DNA from: Brachybacterium paraconglomeratum
Lineage (GTDB): Bacteria > Actinomycetota > Actinomycetes > Actinomycetales > Dermabacteraceae
NCBI RefSeq assembly: GCF_003994255.1
Contig: NZ_ML133858.1
Coordinates: 1 to 64,000 of the forward strand
DNA: 64,000 nucleotides
Direction: 5' to 3'
Part shown: in pieces, positions 55,477-64,000 of the stretch
Position numbering within the stretch: position 1 is the stretch's first letter
Layout of the letters: the number at the start of each line of letters is the position of its first letter
The notes under the pieces: model-generated
What the model was told of the DNA's origin: nothing
Databases searched by the model: none
The model's input: the letters and a program-made list of their open reading frames with translations, nothing else
Translations under genes and position numbers: made by a program

Positions 55477-56355
55477 TCAGCCGGGTTCGTCCGCTTCGCC
55501 CGGCCCCGGGGGCGCTTCGCCCGGTCCCGCGGACGCGACGACCCCGGGCACCCGTGCGGAGGCGATCACGGCCGCGCCGAGCACCTCGATCCCCTCCGCG
55601 TCGAGCGCCTCGTGCATGCCGCGCAGCGTCGCGCCGGTCGTGACGACGTCGTCGACGACGATCACCGGGGCGTCCAGGGCGCGGGCGCGCCGCGCCTGCG
55701 CGGGGTCCAGGCGGATCCGTCGCAGCCTCCTGGCCCGGGCACCGCGTCCTTCCTGCGCGGTGGTCGGGGCGGCACGCAGGAGGAGGGCGCGCCCGGCGCC
55801 CTCCCGTTCGAGCGCCCGCACGAGCTCGGCGGTGTGGTCCTCCCCGCGGCGCAGCCGGGCCGCCGGGCGGGAGGGCACCGGGACGAGGAGGGGCTCGGCG
55901 ACGCCCGATCCCTCGGCCAGCCGCCGCACCGCGGGGGCGAGTCCTGCGGCCAGCGCCCCGCACAGGTGCAGCATCCCGCCGTTCTTCCAGGCGAGCACGA
56001 GCCGCTGCAGGTCTCCCCCGTACTCGCCGAGCGCGAGCACGGGCAGGAGCGGGCTGTGGTCCACGCCCGCGGGCAGGAGCAGCCCGTCCCGGCTCTGCTC
56101 CCGCACCCGGGCGGCGCTGAGCACCTGGAGCGCATCGCAGCAGGCGTCGACCCGCACCGGCGAGGCCTGCAGCAGCGCCGCGCAGTCCGGGCAGAGCCGG
56201 GTGCCGTCCCGGCCGCAGGGGCAGCTGCGCGGCGCGACGAGGGAGCAGGTCTGCGCGGCGACCTCCGCGAGCAGGGCGAGCGCGCGCTCGCCCCGGCCGG
56301 CTCCCGGGTCGGGCCGCGTGCGAGGAGAGGCGTGCCGTGACGCTCCGCTGTGCAT
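55477..56355 (-). CDS. comF: ComF family phosphoribosyltransferase-like protein
   Basis: A 292-residue ComF-type protein. An N-terminal zinc cluster shows Cys pairs in CSLVAPRSCPCGRDGTRLCP, followed by a second pair near CPDCAALL. The C-terminal phosphoribosyltransferase fold has the PRPP motif VIVVDDVVTTGATLRG. Family role: DNA uptake or single-strand DNA recombination; the exact function outside Bacillus is uncertain. ATG 56355 has a -10-like TGGGAT 6 nt upstream, so it may be leaderless; ATG 56388 is an alternative. It lies between lpqB and hpf, as in mycobacteria. Confidence 0.88.
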   Translation of the reverse strand: MHSGASRHASPRTRPDPGAGRGERALALLAEVAAQTCSLVAPRSCPCGRDGTRLCPDCAALLQASPVRVDACCDALQVLSAARVREQSRDGLLLPAGVDHSPLLPVLALGEYGGDLQRLVLAWKNGGMLHLCGALAAGLAPAVRRLAEGSGVAEPLLVPVPSRPAARLRRGEDHTAELVRALEREGAGRALLLRAAPTTAQEGRGARARRLRRIRLDPAQARRARALDAPVIVVDDVVTTGATLRGMHEALDAEGIEVLGAAVIASARVPGVVASAGPGEAPPGPGEADEPG

Positions 56356-56452
56356 GGGCCGATCCCAGCACCGGGAGCGTCCCGGCACGAGCGGCGGGGC
56401 CGAGCGGTGGACGGGGCGGCGCTGGGGAGGGGAGGTCGACGGCGGTACGCGG

Positions 56453-56506
56453 AGCGGCTCGGGCGGCGTCAGCAGCTCAGGTGATGTCAGCAGCTCGGGC
56501 GGCGTC
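56453..56506 (+). repeat. Three 18-bp tandem repeats at the lpqB 3' end
   Basis: Units 56453-56470, 56471-56488 and 56489-56506 share AGC(A/G)GCTC(G/A)GG(C/T)G(G/A)(C/T)GTC. The last unit includes bases of the lpqB stop codon. In each the stop triplet TCA (minus TGA) recurs, so the end of lpqB appears to have been duplicated. Confidence 0.7.
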
Positions 56507-58208
56507 AGTAGAAGCCGGGATCGCGGCCGGTCACCTCGACGCCGCGCCAGCCCTCCCCGTCGGTGCGGCGCAGGTTCCCCTCCGCATCGGCGGCCCAGAC
56601 CGTCTCGGCCACCACGGAGCCGGTCAGGCGCACGGTGCCGGGCGGCGGGGTGGGCAGCGGCTCGATGGTGCCGGAGAGGTCCTGCAGCTGGGCGCGCAGC
56701 TCGCCGGTGCCGGGATCGGTCCCGAGCACCACGACGGTGCCCTCGTCGTACCAGCTGACCTGGCGCACGTCGGCGTAGAAGGTGCGCACCAGGATCGGCT
56801 CGGTGAGGGCGGAGGGGACGCCCTCGGCGTCACGCACCACCGCGCACAGCTCGAGCCGCCCCTCGCCCGCCTCGTCGGAGAGCACCAGCATCCGCGTGTC
56901 GTCGGCGGCGATGTCCAGGGCGCGCACCTCGCGTCCGGCGAGCCAGGGCGCATCGACCTTCGCGTCGTGCTCAGCGCCCCGGCCCGACAGGGCCAGCAGC
57001 GCGCCCGCGCTCGAGCCGACGGAGGTCCACACCCATCCGGCGCCGTCGATGCGGGGAGGGACGAAGCCCGTGCCCGTCGCGGCCTCGCGCAGAGGGACCG
57101 AGCCGTCGGTCGAGGCGATCAGCACCTGCGCCCCGTCGAGGCTGCTCGCGGCGGCGAGCCCGCCGTCCGGGGCGATCGCCGGGGAGGCGATCTCCTGTCC
57201 GGCGAGGTCGGGGACGAGCTGCGGCGGCGGGTCCGCGCTGCCGGGATCGGCAAGGGAGATCACGCCGGTGGGCCCGGCGGCGATCGGCCGGTGCCCCGGC
57301 AGGGCCCGCTCCACCCGCCCGTCCTCCTCGAGCGACAGCTCCCTGCCGTCCTGCACGAGACGCACCACGGAGAGGCTGCGCAAGGAGCGCAGCGAGGACT
57401 CCAGCTGGGACAGGGCCAGGCGTCGCGGCTCCGCGGCCAGGCCGGTGATCACGCCCGGCACCTCGACCTGGGCGGTGCCGTCGGCCCCGCTCTCCACCTC
57501 GGCCTCCGTGATCCCGGAGCCGCGGGGGATCTGGCTGCCCACGGCCCCCTCGAGGAAGCTCACCGGTCCTGCGGCGAGGCCCTCGAGCACCGCCGTGGCG
57601 CCGCGGCGCAGCGGCAGCCAGCGGTGGTCGGGCACGAGATGCCGTTCCCGGGCGTCGAGGAAGTACAGGCGCGCCGGGGAGTAGAGGGTCTCGAACGCCG
57701 CCTCGGAGAGGAAGATCCCGTCGGGCACCTCGCTCAGGCGCCACTGGTCCTCGACCTCCTCCACCGCGACGGCGAGCTCCTGCGGGGTGGGGCCGGCGAG
57801 CGCGCTGCGCACTCCGCGGGCGTCGACCACGGCGACCGCCTGGAGGCCGAGCACCAGGCGCCCCTCGCTCTCCTCGCGCACCTGCAGCTCCTGGCTGCCG
57901 GAGTAGATGGTGATCCGGGCCTCGGGGTCCCAGCCGGCGCTCGCCTCCTCGGTGAGATAGGCGCGGGCGACGGCGAAGTCGTCCTCGGAGCCGACGCCGG
58001 CCTGGACGAATCCCGCCAGGACCTCCTGGGCGGTCGCGCCGTCGGCCGGAGGCAGGGCGCGCACGTAGGGCGCCCCGGGATGCGAGCTGCCGGTCAGGGA
58101 GCGGCTGTCGATCCCGGAGTCGACGGGGATGCGGGCGCAGCCCGCGCCGAGGCCCAGCAGGGCGGCGGCGCCGAGGGCGTGCAGCACGGTGCGGCGGTCA
58201 GGTCTCAT
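56505..58208 (-). CDS. lpqB: Lipoprotein LpqB
   Basis: A 567-residue lipoprotein of the MtrAB system. The signal is RRTVLHALGAAALLGLGAGC with the lipobox GAG-C at residue 24. An N-terminal GerMN domain (residues about 60-290) follows (AAFETLYSPARLYFLDARER). A C-terminal beta-propeller-like half follows (for example DIAADDTRMLVLSDEAGEG, SWYDEGTVVVLGTDPGTGEL). LpqB binds the extracellular domain of MtrB and tunes MtrA phosphorylation in mycobacteria. ATG 58208 overlaps the mtrB stop as ATGA. Confidence 0.94.
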   Translation of the reverse strand: MRPDRRTVLHALGAAALLGLGAGCARIPVDSGIDSRSLTGSSHPGAPYVRALPPADGATAQEVLAGFVQAGVGSEDDFAVARAYLTEEASAGWDPEARITIYSGSQELQVREESEGRLVLGLQAVAVVDARGVRSALAGPTPQELAVAVEEVEDQWRLSEVPDGIFLSEAAFETLYSPARLYFLDARERHLVPDHRWLPLRRGATAVLEGLAAGPVSFLEGAVGSQIPRGSGITEAEVESGADGTAQVEVPGVITGLAAEPRRLALSQLESSLRSLRSLSVVRLVQDGRELSLEEDGRVERALPGHRPIAAGPTGVISLADPGSADPPPQLVPDLAGQEIASPAIAPDGGLAAASSLDGAQVLIASTDGSVPLREAATGTGFVPPRIDGAGWVWTSVGSSAGALLALSGRGAEHDAKVDAPWLAGREVRALDIAADDTRMLVLSDEAGEGRLELCAVVRDAEGVPSALTEPILVRTFYADVRQVSWYDEGTVVVLGTDPGTGELRAQLQDLSGTIEPLPTPPPGTVRLTGSVVAETVWAADAEGNLRRTDGEGWRGVEVTGRDPGFY

Positions 58209-59983
58209 CGCGCTCCTGCGTCCTTCTCCTCGGCCGGGTCGTCCTCGCCCGGTCCCTCCCCCTCGGGGCGCCGGGCCGCGACGTCCTCGCCGGCGGGATG
58301 GTCGAGGTCGGTCGTGTCGAGATCGGGCAGCAGATCGGGGCCGATGCGAATCTCGCCGGTCGGCGTCGGGGAGACGGCGGCGTCGGCGAGGGCGCGGTCG
58401 AAGGGCCGTTCCAGCCGCAGCGGGGAGCGGAACAGCTCGGTGCCGGGGCGGCGCGGGAGCGTGAGCCGGAAGACCGCGCCCTCGCCCTCCTGCCCCCAGG
58501 CCTGCAGCCAGCCGCCGTGCAGGTGCGCGTCGGAGGCGGAGATCGACAGGCCGAGCCCCGTCCCGCCGAGGGTGCGGGCGCGGGAGGGGTCCGCGCGCCA
58601 GAACCGGTCGAAGACACGACGGGCGTCCTCCGGGGAGATGCCGTGGCCGAAGTCCTGCACCACCACGGCGACGGCGTCCTCGTCGCCCGCGGTCTGGACC
58701 AGCACCGGGCTGCCCGCGCCGTGCTCGATCGCGTTGGTGAGCAGGTTCCGCAGGATCCGGTCCACCCTCCTCGCGTCGACGACCGCGGTGGAGGCTCCCT
58801 CGCCGAGGCGCACGTCCAGCAGGCACCCACGTGCCCCAGCGAGCGGGCGCACATCCTCGACCGCACGCATGACCAGCGCATCCATGTCCTCGCGCAGGGC
58901 CTCGAGCTGCGCCGCGCCCGCGTCGAAGCGGGAGATCTCCAGCAGGTCCGCCAGCAGCACCTCGAAGCGCTGCACCTGCGCGGCCAGCAGCTCGGTGGTG
59001 CGCTGCAGCTCCCCGGGCAGCTCCTGGCGGCGCGAGTCCAGCACCGAGGAGGCCATCCGGATCGTGGTCAGCGGGGTGCGCAGCTCGTGGGAGACGTCGG
59101 AGACGAAGCGCTGCTGGACCCGGGAGAGCTCGGTGAGGTCGTCGACCTTCTGCTCGAGGCTGCGGGCCATGTCGTTGAAGGACTCCCCCACCCGGGCGAG
59201 CTCGTCGGCGCCCGCGACCTCGACACGGCTGGTGAGATCCCCGGCGGCCATCCGCTCGGCGGCGTGCGCGGCGCGCTTGAGCGGGGTCGTGACCATGCGC
59301 GCGATGGCGATCGCGATGCCGAGGATGAGGCTCAGCAGCACGAGCCCTCCGCCGAGGATCACCCGCTGGACGAAGGCGAGGGTCTCCTGCTCCTCCTGGA
59401 GGGAGTAGATGAGGTACAGGTCGTAGGAGCCCGCGCCGGGCACCACCACCCGGGTGCCGACGAGCAGCGCGGGCTCGGTGCGCCCCGTCTCGTCCTCCCT
59501 CCCGATCGAGCGCCAGGAGACGGCGTCGGGCTGCGCGGCGACGGCGGCCGCGAACTCGTCGTCGACCTCGTCGAAGAGGGTCCGGTCGGAGGAGGCGACC
59601 GGGAAGACGGTCCCCGTCGTCTCCACGGGCACGAGCGCGACCTCGCGGCGGTCCCCGCCGCCCTGCCCGCCCGTGGACTGCACGAACGCGCTGACCGCGT
59701 CCTGCTGCTGGGTGCTGGTCGCGCCGGAGAGCTGGGCGAGGGACTCCCCCAGCTCGTCGCGCACCTCGACCGTCTCCTCGAGGACCCGGTCGCGGCGCTG
59801 CTCGTAGAGCACGTCGGCGATGACGGTGGAGAGATAGGCGCCGACGGCCAGCAGCGCCAGCGTCGACAGCAGAGTGGTCACCAGCACGACCCGCAGCGCG
59901 AGGGACCAGCTGCGCGGGTCCGCGGACTGCCGGAGACGGTCGCGCCGGAGCGCCGGGGGCCGGGCCCCCTCCGGAGCGCTCAC
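58205..59983 (-). CDS. mtrB: Sensor histidine kinase MtrB
   Basis: A 592-residue membrane kinase. Segment one is RVVLVTTLLSTLALLAVGAY, then an extracellular domain to residue about 205. Segment two is VILGGGLVLLSLILGIAIAI, followed by HAMP (TTPLKRAAHAAERMAAGDLT). The HisKA helix QRFVSDVSHELRTPLTTIRM carries His299. The ATPase N box is RNLLTNAIEHGAGS, with FGHGISPEDARRVFDRFWRA and GGTGLGLSISASDAHLHGGW. It ends with a 90-residue acidic tail. MtrB phosphorylates MtrA to control cell-wall hydrolases and division in actinobacteria. It lies 16 nt after mtrA. Confidence 0.96.
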   Translation of the reverse strand: MSAPEGARPPALRRDRLRQSADPRSWSLALRVVLVTTLLSTLALLAVGAYLSTVIADVLYEQRRDRVLEETVEVRDELGESLAQLSGATSTQQQDAVSAFVQSTGGQGGGDRREVALVPVETTGTVFPVASSDRTLFDEVDDEFAAAVAAQPDAVSWRSIGREDETGRTEPALLVGTRVVVPGAGSYDLYLIYSLQEEQETLAFVQRVILGGGLVLLSLILGIAIAIARMVTTPLKRAAHAAERMAAGDLTSRVEVAGADELARVGESFNDMARSLEQKVDDLTELSRVQQRFVSDVSHELRTPLTTIRMASSVLDSRRQELPGELQRTTELLAAQVQRFEVLLADLLEISRFDAGAAQLEALREDMDALVMRAVEDVRPLAGARGCLLDVRLGEGASTAVVDARRVDRILRNLLTNAIEHGAGSPVLVQTAGDEDAVAVVVQDFGHGISPEDARRVFDRFWRADPSRARTLGGTGLGLSISASDAHLHGGWLQAWGQEGEGAVFRLTLPRRPGTELFRSPLRLERPFDRALADAAVSPTPTGEIRIGPDLLPDLDTTDLDHPAGEDVAARRPEGEGPGEDDPAEEKDAGAR

Positions 59984-59999
59984 CGCGGCGCGGGCACGC

Positions 60000-60686
60000 T
60001 CAGGACCCGCTCCCCGCGCGGTAGCCGACCCCGCGCACGGTCACCACGATCGAGGGGTTCTCCGGGTCCTGCTCGATCTTCGAGCGCAGCCGCTGCACGT
60101 GCACGTTGACCAGGCGCGTGTCGGCGCTGTGGCGGTATCCCCACACGTCGCGCAGCAGCACGTCGCGGGTGAAGACCTGCCAGGGCTTGCGGGCCAGCTG
60201 GGTGAGGAGGTCGAACTCGAGCGGGGTGAGGGAGATCAGCTCCCCGTCCCGGCGCACCTCGTGGCCGTCGACGTCGATCGTGAGGTCGCCGATGGTCAGC
60301 TGCTCGGTGGTCGGCGGCTCGACGCGGCGCACCCGCGCCTTGATCCGCGCCACCAGCTCCTCGGGCTCGAAGGGCTTGGTGAGATAGTCGTCGGCGCCCG
60401 CCTCGAGCCCCTCGACCACGTCGGCGGTGTCGGTGCGGGCGGTGAGCATGATGATCGGGACCCCTGACTCGCGGCGGATCCGGCGGCACACCTCGATGCC
60501 GTCCATGCCGGGGAGCATGAGGTCCAGGAGCACGAGGTCGGGGCGCAGGCGCGGGAACGCCTCCAGGGCGGAGGCGCCGTCGGGCGAGGTCGCGACCTCG
60601 AAGCCCTTGCCGCGCAGGACGATCCCGACCATCTCGGCGATCGCCTGATCGTCGTCGACCACGAGGATCCGTGAAGGCGTCGTCAT
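60000..60686 (-). CDS. mtrA: DNA-binding response regulator MtrA
   Basis: A 228-residue OmpR/PhoB-type regulator. The receiver domain has Asp11-13, phosphoacceptor Asp55 (LVLLDLMLPGMDG), Thr in IIMLTARTDTADV and Lys in GADDYLTKPFEPEEL. The winged helix ends RHSADTRLVNVHVQRLRSKI, then VVTVRGVGYRAG. MtrA is essential in mycobacteria and binds GTAAC-type repeats. ATG 60686 is chosen over ATG 60695 because CACAAT lies 7 nt upstream, indicating a leaderless mRNA. It leads the operon mtrA-mtrB-lpqB. Confidence 0.97.
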   Translation of the reverse strand: MTTPSRILVVDDDQAIAEMVGIVLRGKGFEVATSPDGASALEAFPRLRPDLVLLDLMLPGMDGIEVCRRIRRESGVPIIMLTARTDTADVVEGLEAGADDYLTKPFEPEELVARIKARVRRVEPPTTEQLTIGDLTIDVDGHEVRRDGELISLTPLEFDLLTQLARKPWQVFTRDVLLRDVWGYRHSADTRLVNVHVQRLRSKIEQDPENPSIVVTVRGVGYRAGSGS

Positions 60687-60693
60687 GGGGGCC

Positions 60694-60699
60694 ATTGTG
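60694..60699 (-). promoter_or_regulatory. -10 hexamer of mtrA
   Basis: CACAAT, 7 nt, ATG 60686; no Shine-Dalgarno. This hexamer is a one-base variant of the TANNNT pattern. Confidence 0.45.
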
Positions 60700-60944
60700 C
60701 CACCGGGCGGGGCCGACGCCGGGGAGCCCGGCCGCCGGGGTGTCCGGGCGGTAGCCTCGCGGGCGCCCCGAGCACCGCACCCCGCCCCACGACGCCCTGC
60801 ACCGCGACGCCCGGTCGCCGGAAGACGCCGGGGTGTCGACGTTCGTCGTATCGGCGGCGGGGCCACCACTCCGTAGGGTCGGCTCCAGCAGTCCTGCTCG
60901 ACCCGCTGCGACGGGGACGAGCACAAGCCGATGGAGGAGCACCG

Positions 60945-62111
60945 ATGAGCAGTCCGTGGACCGCCCCCGGGGCGGAGGTCCCGAGCGAGCCGACAGGCCC
61001 GGGAGGCTCCGGCGGCCCCGGCAGCTGGGGGCGGCCGGCCCCCTCCGCGCCCGACGGTCCCGCAGGGCCGGGAGGTCCGGCCCCGACGGGCGCGCCGCAG
61101 CGCGAGCTGGTGCAGTCCGTGCCGCTGTTCCCGCTGCGGCCGCTGGGGCTCGGCGAGATCCTCGGTGCGGCCGTGCGGATCTATCGCCTGCGCACCCGTG
61201 CGGTGCTCGGCGTCTCCGCCGCGGTGTACGGGGTCGCCTTCGTGCTCATCACCCTGTCGACCGGGGCGGGGATGATGCCGATGATCGGCGACATGCAGGC
61301 CGCGATGCAGGACCCCACCGGCTCGAGCGAGGTCCCCTTCACCGGCACCGTCGGCGACATCGTCCTGACCGTGGTCACCAGCGTGATCACGGGCCTCGTC
61401 ACGATGGTCGCGGCTTCCCTGGTCACGGTCGCCCTGACCCGCCTCGCGCTCGGCGAGGCGACCGGCACGCCGCTCCCGACCTCCGAGATGTGGGCGACGA
61501 TGCGGCGCCGCGGCCTGCCCGCCCTCGGCGTCAGCCTGCTCATCGCGCTGATGTCGACGATCCTGTTCACGGTGCCCTTCGCGCTGGGGCTGGCGCCGAT
61601 CCTGATCGTGCAGGAGCCGGGCTGGCTGACGATCCTCCCGATCCTGCTCGGCACGGTCGTGGGCCTGCTGGCGATGCTGTGGCTGTGGGCGCGGACCGTG
61701 CTGGCGATCCCGGCGCTGGTCCTCGAGGAGACGGGCGTGCTCGGCGCGATCCGCCGCGGCTTCGCGCTCACCCGCGGCAGGCGCCTGTGGCGAGTGCTCG
61801 GCATCGCGGTGCTGCTGTACGTGCTGTACATGGTCGTCACGTACACCGTCTCCGGGGTGTTCGGCATGGTCGCCGGCATCGCATATTTTGCGATCCTGCT
61901 GGTCAGCGCCGGGGAGGCGGTGGTGCTGGGCGTGGCTCTGCTGACCATCCTCTCGATGCTCGGCACGTATCTGGCGACCTTCCTCCTGGCTCCGTTCCTC
62001 TCCGCCGGGTACACCGCGCTGTACGCCGATGTGCGGATGCGCGACGAGGCCTGGGACGTGGAGCTCACCCGCCGGGCCCGTGACGCCTGGGCGGCGGACG
62101 GGGCCCGATGA
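60945..62111 (+). CDS. Multi-pass membrane protein (GPDPase-type membrane domain)
   Basis: A 388-residue membrane protein. The N-terminal 60 residues are a Gly/Pro-rich disordered region. Then GLGEILGAAVRIYRLRTRAV is the conserved entry to the membrane domain of the glycerophosphoryl diester phosphodiesterase membrane family. About six transmembrane segments follow (AAVYGVAFVLITLSTG, VGDIVLTVVTSVITGLVTMV, LGVSLLIALMSTILFTVPFA, and three after residue 250). GRRLWRVLGIAVLLYVLYMV marks the second half. No catalytic domain is attached. GGAGGAGCACCG precedes the ATG. The DUF4129 gene overlaps its stop. Confidence 0.85.
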   Translation: MSSPWTAPGAEVPSEPTGPGGSGGPGSWGRPAPSAPDGPAGPGGPAPTGAPQRELVQSVPLFPLRPLGLGEILGAAVRIYRLRTRAVLGVSAAVYGVAFVLITLSTGAGMMPMIGDMQAAMQDPTGSSEVPFTGTVGDIVLTVVTSVITGLVTMVAASLVTVALTRLALGEATGTPLPTSEMWATMRRRGLPALGVSLLIALMSTILFTVPFALGLAPILIVQEPGWLTILPILLGTVVGLLAMLWLWARTVLAIPALVLEETGVLGAIRRGFALTRGRRLWRVLGIAVLLYVLYMVVTYTVSGVFGMVAGIAYFAILLVSAGEAVVLGVALLTILSMLGTYLATFLLAPFLSAGYTALYADVRMRDEAWDVELTRRARDAWAADGAR

Positions 62112-62761
62112 TCCCGGCCGCACCGCGGCTCGGCCCCGACGAGGCGCGCGAGCGGATCCTCGAGGAGCTCGCGAAGGACGAGTACGACGACTCCCCCGGC
62201 TTCGTCGCCTGGCTGCTCGGCGCGATCGAGGACTGGCTGGCGCGCATGGTCGACGGCGTCGACGGGTCCTCGGCCATGCAGACCGTGATCGCGGTGCTGC
62301 TGGCGCTGGTCCTCGCCGCGGTCGTGGTGCTGGTGCTGCGGCGCACCGGCCTGCTGCGCCGCAGCCCCGCCCTCGCCGTCGACGCGGCGCTCGACGCCGA
62401 GCCGGTGCTCAGCGGGGAGGAGCTGCGCGGCGCCGCCCGCGACGCGATCGACGCGGGACGCACCGACGACGGGACCGTGCTCGCGCTGCGCGCGCTGGTG
62501 CGCGACCTCGAGGAGCGCACCCTGCTGGACGTCGCGACCGGCATGACCGCCCACGAGGCCGCGACCCGTGCGGCGCTCACCTTCCCCGACCTGCGGGGCC
62601 GGCTCCAGCGCGGGGCGGACGCCTTCGACACGGCCGCCTACTCGGTGCGGAGCGTCGGGGGGAAGCCGGCCGAGGACATGCTGCGCCTGGCCGAGTACAT
62701 CGCCGAGACGTCCCCCGACCTCTCCGCGCTCGAGCAGGCCGAGGCGGGGACCCCCGCATGA
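62108..62761 (+). CDS. DUF4129 domain membrane protein
   Basis: A 217-residue protein with one membrane segment (MQTVIAVLLALVLAAVVVLV, residues about 58-80). A C-terminal DUF4129 domain follows, rich in helices (FDTAAYSVRSVGGKPAEDML). The N-terminal RLGPDEARERILEELAKDEY is a conserved leader motif. It starts at ATG 62108, overlapping the upstream stop (ATGA), and overlaps the next gene likewise. Members are found with MoxR AAA+ ATPases and DUF58 proteins; biochemical role unknown. Confidence 0.88.
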   Translation: MIPAAPRLGPDEARERILEELAKDEYDDSPGFVAWLLGAIEDWLARMVDGVDGSSAMQTVIAVLLALVLAAVVVLVLRRTGLLRRSPALAVDAALDAEPVLSGEELRGAARDAIDAGRTDDGTVLALRALVRDLEERTLLDVATGMTAHEAATRAALTFPDLRGRLQRGADAFDTAAYSVRSVGGKPAEDMLRLAEYIAETSPDLSALEQAEAGTPA

Positions 62762-63990
62762 GCGCCCCCGCACCGACCGAGCCCGCCGCGCCCCGCGGCG
62801 CGGCGGGGACGGACGCCGCCCCGCCGGGAGCGGGCGCTCCCTCCGGCGCCGCGCAGGAGCGGCGCCGGCCCTGGCTCGTCGCCGCCGTCGTCCTCGCGGT
62901 GATCGCCGCGGTCCTCGTCTCCGTGGCGCGGGGCCTGTACCGCGACGGCCCGCTCGAGCCCGACGCCCCCACCGGCCAGGGCGCGAAGGCCGTCGTCCAG
63001 GTGCTCGGCGACCTCGGCGTCGAGGTCGAGACGAAGCGGCACACGGCCGACGCCGCCGAGGACCTCCGGGCGGGCGGGACCGTGCTGCTGACCGCGCCGA
63101 AGAGCCTCAGCGGCGAGCAGCTCACGACGCTCGCGGAGGCGCGCGAGGAGGGCGGGGGCCGGCTGATCGTGCTCCGGCCCGACTTCGTCGCCCTCTCGTA
63201 TCTCACCTCCGGCATCACCCCCTCCGGCGCGCTGCGGGAGCAGACGCGGGTCGAGGCGGGCGCGGCCTGCGGGGACCTGTCCCACGGCGCCCGCGTGCTG
63301 GAGGTGCCCGATGAGGAGGACGCCCTGGACGGGCCCGCCTCTCTCTACACCGCGACCGATGCGGTGGCCTCGACGTGCTTCGAGGCGGAGGGCGGCGCGC
63401 TCGTCGCCGAGTCCGACGGGGTGCTCGTGCTCGGCAGCCCCGACCTGCTCACCAACGACGGCGTGGGCCGGGCCGACAACTCCGCGCTCGCGTTGAACGC
63501 CCTGCCCGCCTCCGACGAGCTGACCTGGTACGTCCCCTCGGCGACGGATCCCCAGGGGACCTCCTCGCCGTCGCTCGTCGACCACCTGCCCGAGTGGATC
63601 GGTCCGGTCGCGGCCTGGCTCGTGCTGGCCGCGGTGCTGGGGCTGATCGCGCTGGGCCGACGCCCCGGCCCCGTGGTGGTCGAGCCGCTGCCGGTGACCG
63701 TGCGCCCCCAGGAGCTGGTGCTCGGCCGGGCACGGCTCCTGCAGCAGGCCTCGGCCCGCGATGCGGCGGCCGCCGCCCTGCGCGCCGCCGCCGCGACCCG
63801 CCTCGCCGACCGGCTCGGGCTGCGCCACGAGTCCGCGCTCGACGGGCTCCTGGCGGCGCTGGCCCCGCACGTCGAGGAGTCCCCGGAGCAGCTGCGTGCG
63901 CTCCTCGGCCCCGCCCCCGTCGCCACCGACCGCGACCTCGTGCGCCTCGCCCACGACCTCGACCGTCTCGAGAAGGAGATCGACCGATGA
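62758..63990 (+). CDS. DUF4350 domain membrane protein
   Basis: A 410-residue protein. After a disordered N-terminus a membrane segment (LVAAVVLAVIAAVLVSVARG, residues about 39-58) leads to an extracellular DUF4350 domain (TGQGAKAVVQVLGDLGVEVE ... GGRLIVLRPDF). It has two cysteines, in AGAACGDLSHG and STCFEAEG. A second membrane segment follows (PEWIGPVAAWLVLAAVLGLI, residues about 278-300), and then a cytoplasmic helical tail. It is coupled by ATGA to both neighbours. It belongs to a MoxR-type cluster; function unknown. Confidence 0.88.
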   Translation: MSAPAPTEPAAPRGAAGTDAAPPGAGAPSGAAQERRRPWLVAAVVLAVIAAVLVSVARGLYRDGPLEPDAPTGQGAKAVVQVLGDLGVEVETKRHTADAAEDLRAGGTVLLTAPKSLSGEQLTTLAEAREEGGGRLIVLRPDFVALSYLTSGITPSGALREQTRVEAGAACGDLSHGARVLEVPDEEDALDGPASLYTATDAVASTCFEAEGGALVAESDGVLVLGSPDLLTNDGVGRADNSALALNALPASDELTWYVPSATDPQGTSSPSLVDHLPEWIGPVAAWLVLAAVLGLIALGRRPGPVVVEPLPVTVRPQELVLGRARLLQQASARDAAAAALRAAAATRLADRLGLRHESALDGLLAALAPHVEESPEQLRALLGPAPVATDRDLVRLAHDLDRLEKEIDR

Positions 63991-64000
63991 CCGACCCCGT
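63987..64000 (+). CDS. Start of the next gene, probably MoxR AAA+ ATPase
   Basis: An ATG at 63987 overlaps the DUF4350 stop as ATGA and encodes MTDP before the window ends. A MoxR-type AAA+ ATPase usually follows DUF4129-DUF4350 in actinobacteria. The identity is therefore inferred from gene order; only four codons and part of a fifth are visible. Confidence 0.4.

Overview
This is a chromosomal core segment of a very GC-rich actinobacterium. The evidence is third positions almost always G or C, GTG and TTG starts, a WhiB protein, MtrAB-LpqB, an actinobacterial Tad (Flp) locus, a one-piece tmRNA whose tag ends in ALAA, and many apparently leaderless genes. Gene content and the tmRNA tag AEPKRTDFALAA fit Micrococcales, plausibly a Brachybacterium-like Dermabacteraceae; the genus is an inference. 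Several blocks keep the order known from Mycobacterium tuberculosis: smpB-ftsX-ftsE-prfB, whiB1-pdtaS, and an Rv3235-like gene followed by secA-hpf-comF-lpqB-mtrB-mtrA.

Layout: 1-82 is the cut N-terminus of a probable transposase. 330-4520 (minus) holds clpS-DUF2017 and murI-MBL hydrolase-rph-rdgB. 4632-10569 holds pncB, a DEAD/DEAH helicase with a DUF3039 neighbour, a VanZ-like protein and an ACT-containing malic enzyme. 10762-13100 is the most accessory-looking stretch: a stand-alone calpain-type protease overlapping a small partner gene, a lipoprotein and a Tat-exported lysozyme-like protein. 13469-20176 holds HrpA helicase, a secreted Ig-like protein, an APH-family kinase and two hypotheticals. 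20356-26850 is the trans-translation and division block: ssrA, a TPR-like gene, smpB, an M23 peptidase, ftsX, ftsE, prfB. Glycerate kinase follows, preceded by a possible leader peptide.

28234-33233 (minus) is a Tad pilus operon, tadA-tadB-tadC-flp-tadE-tadE-tadG. Its CpaE/TadZ-like ATPase and SAF (CpaB-like) genes lie about 12 kb away at 45086-46977. Between them are a BrkB-type membrane protein, a SRAP protein, a NarL-type two-component pair, a MacB-like ABC exporter, whiB1 and a PdtaS-type kinase. 47211-50030 holds a BldC-like small HTH gene, a LysM protein and an Rv3235-like protein. 50051-60686 (minus) is the secA, hpf, comF, lpqB-mtrB-mtrA block. 60945-64000 (plus) starts a MoxR cluster (membrane protein, DUF4129, DUF4350, moxR start).

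No rRNA, tRNA, CRISPR array, prophage or defence island is visible. Most of the window is ordinary housekeeping DNA. The observations most worth checking are the calpain pair, a nested inverted-repeat element upstream of whiB1, 10-bp phased repeats before the LysM gene near a BldC-like regulator, the split Tad locus, and the recurrent -10-to-start spacing of leaderless genes.
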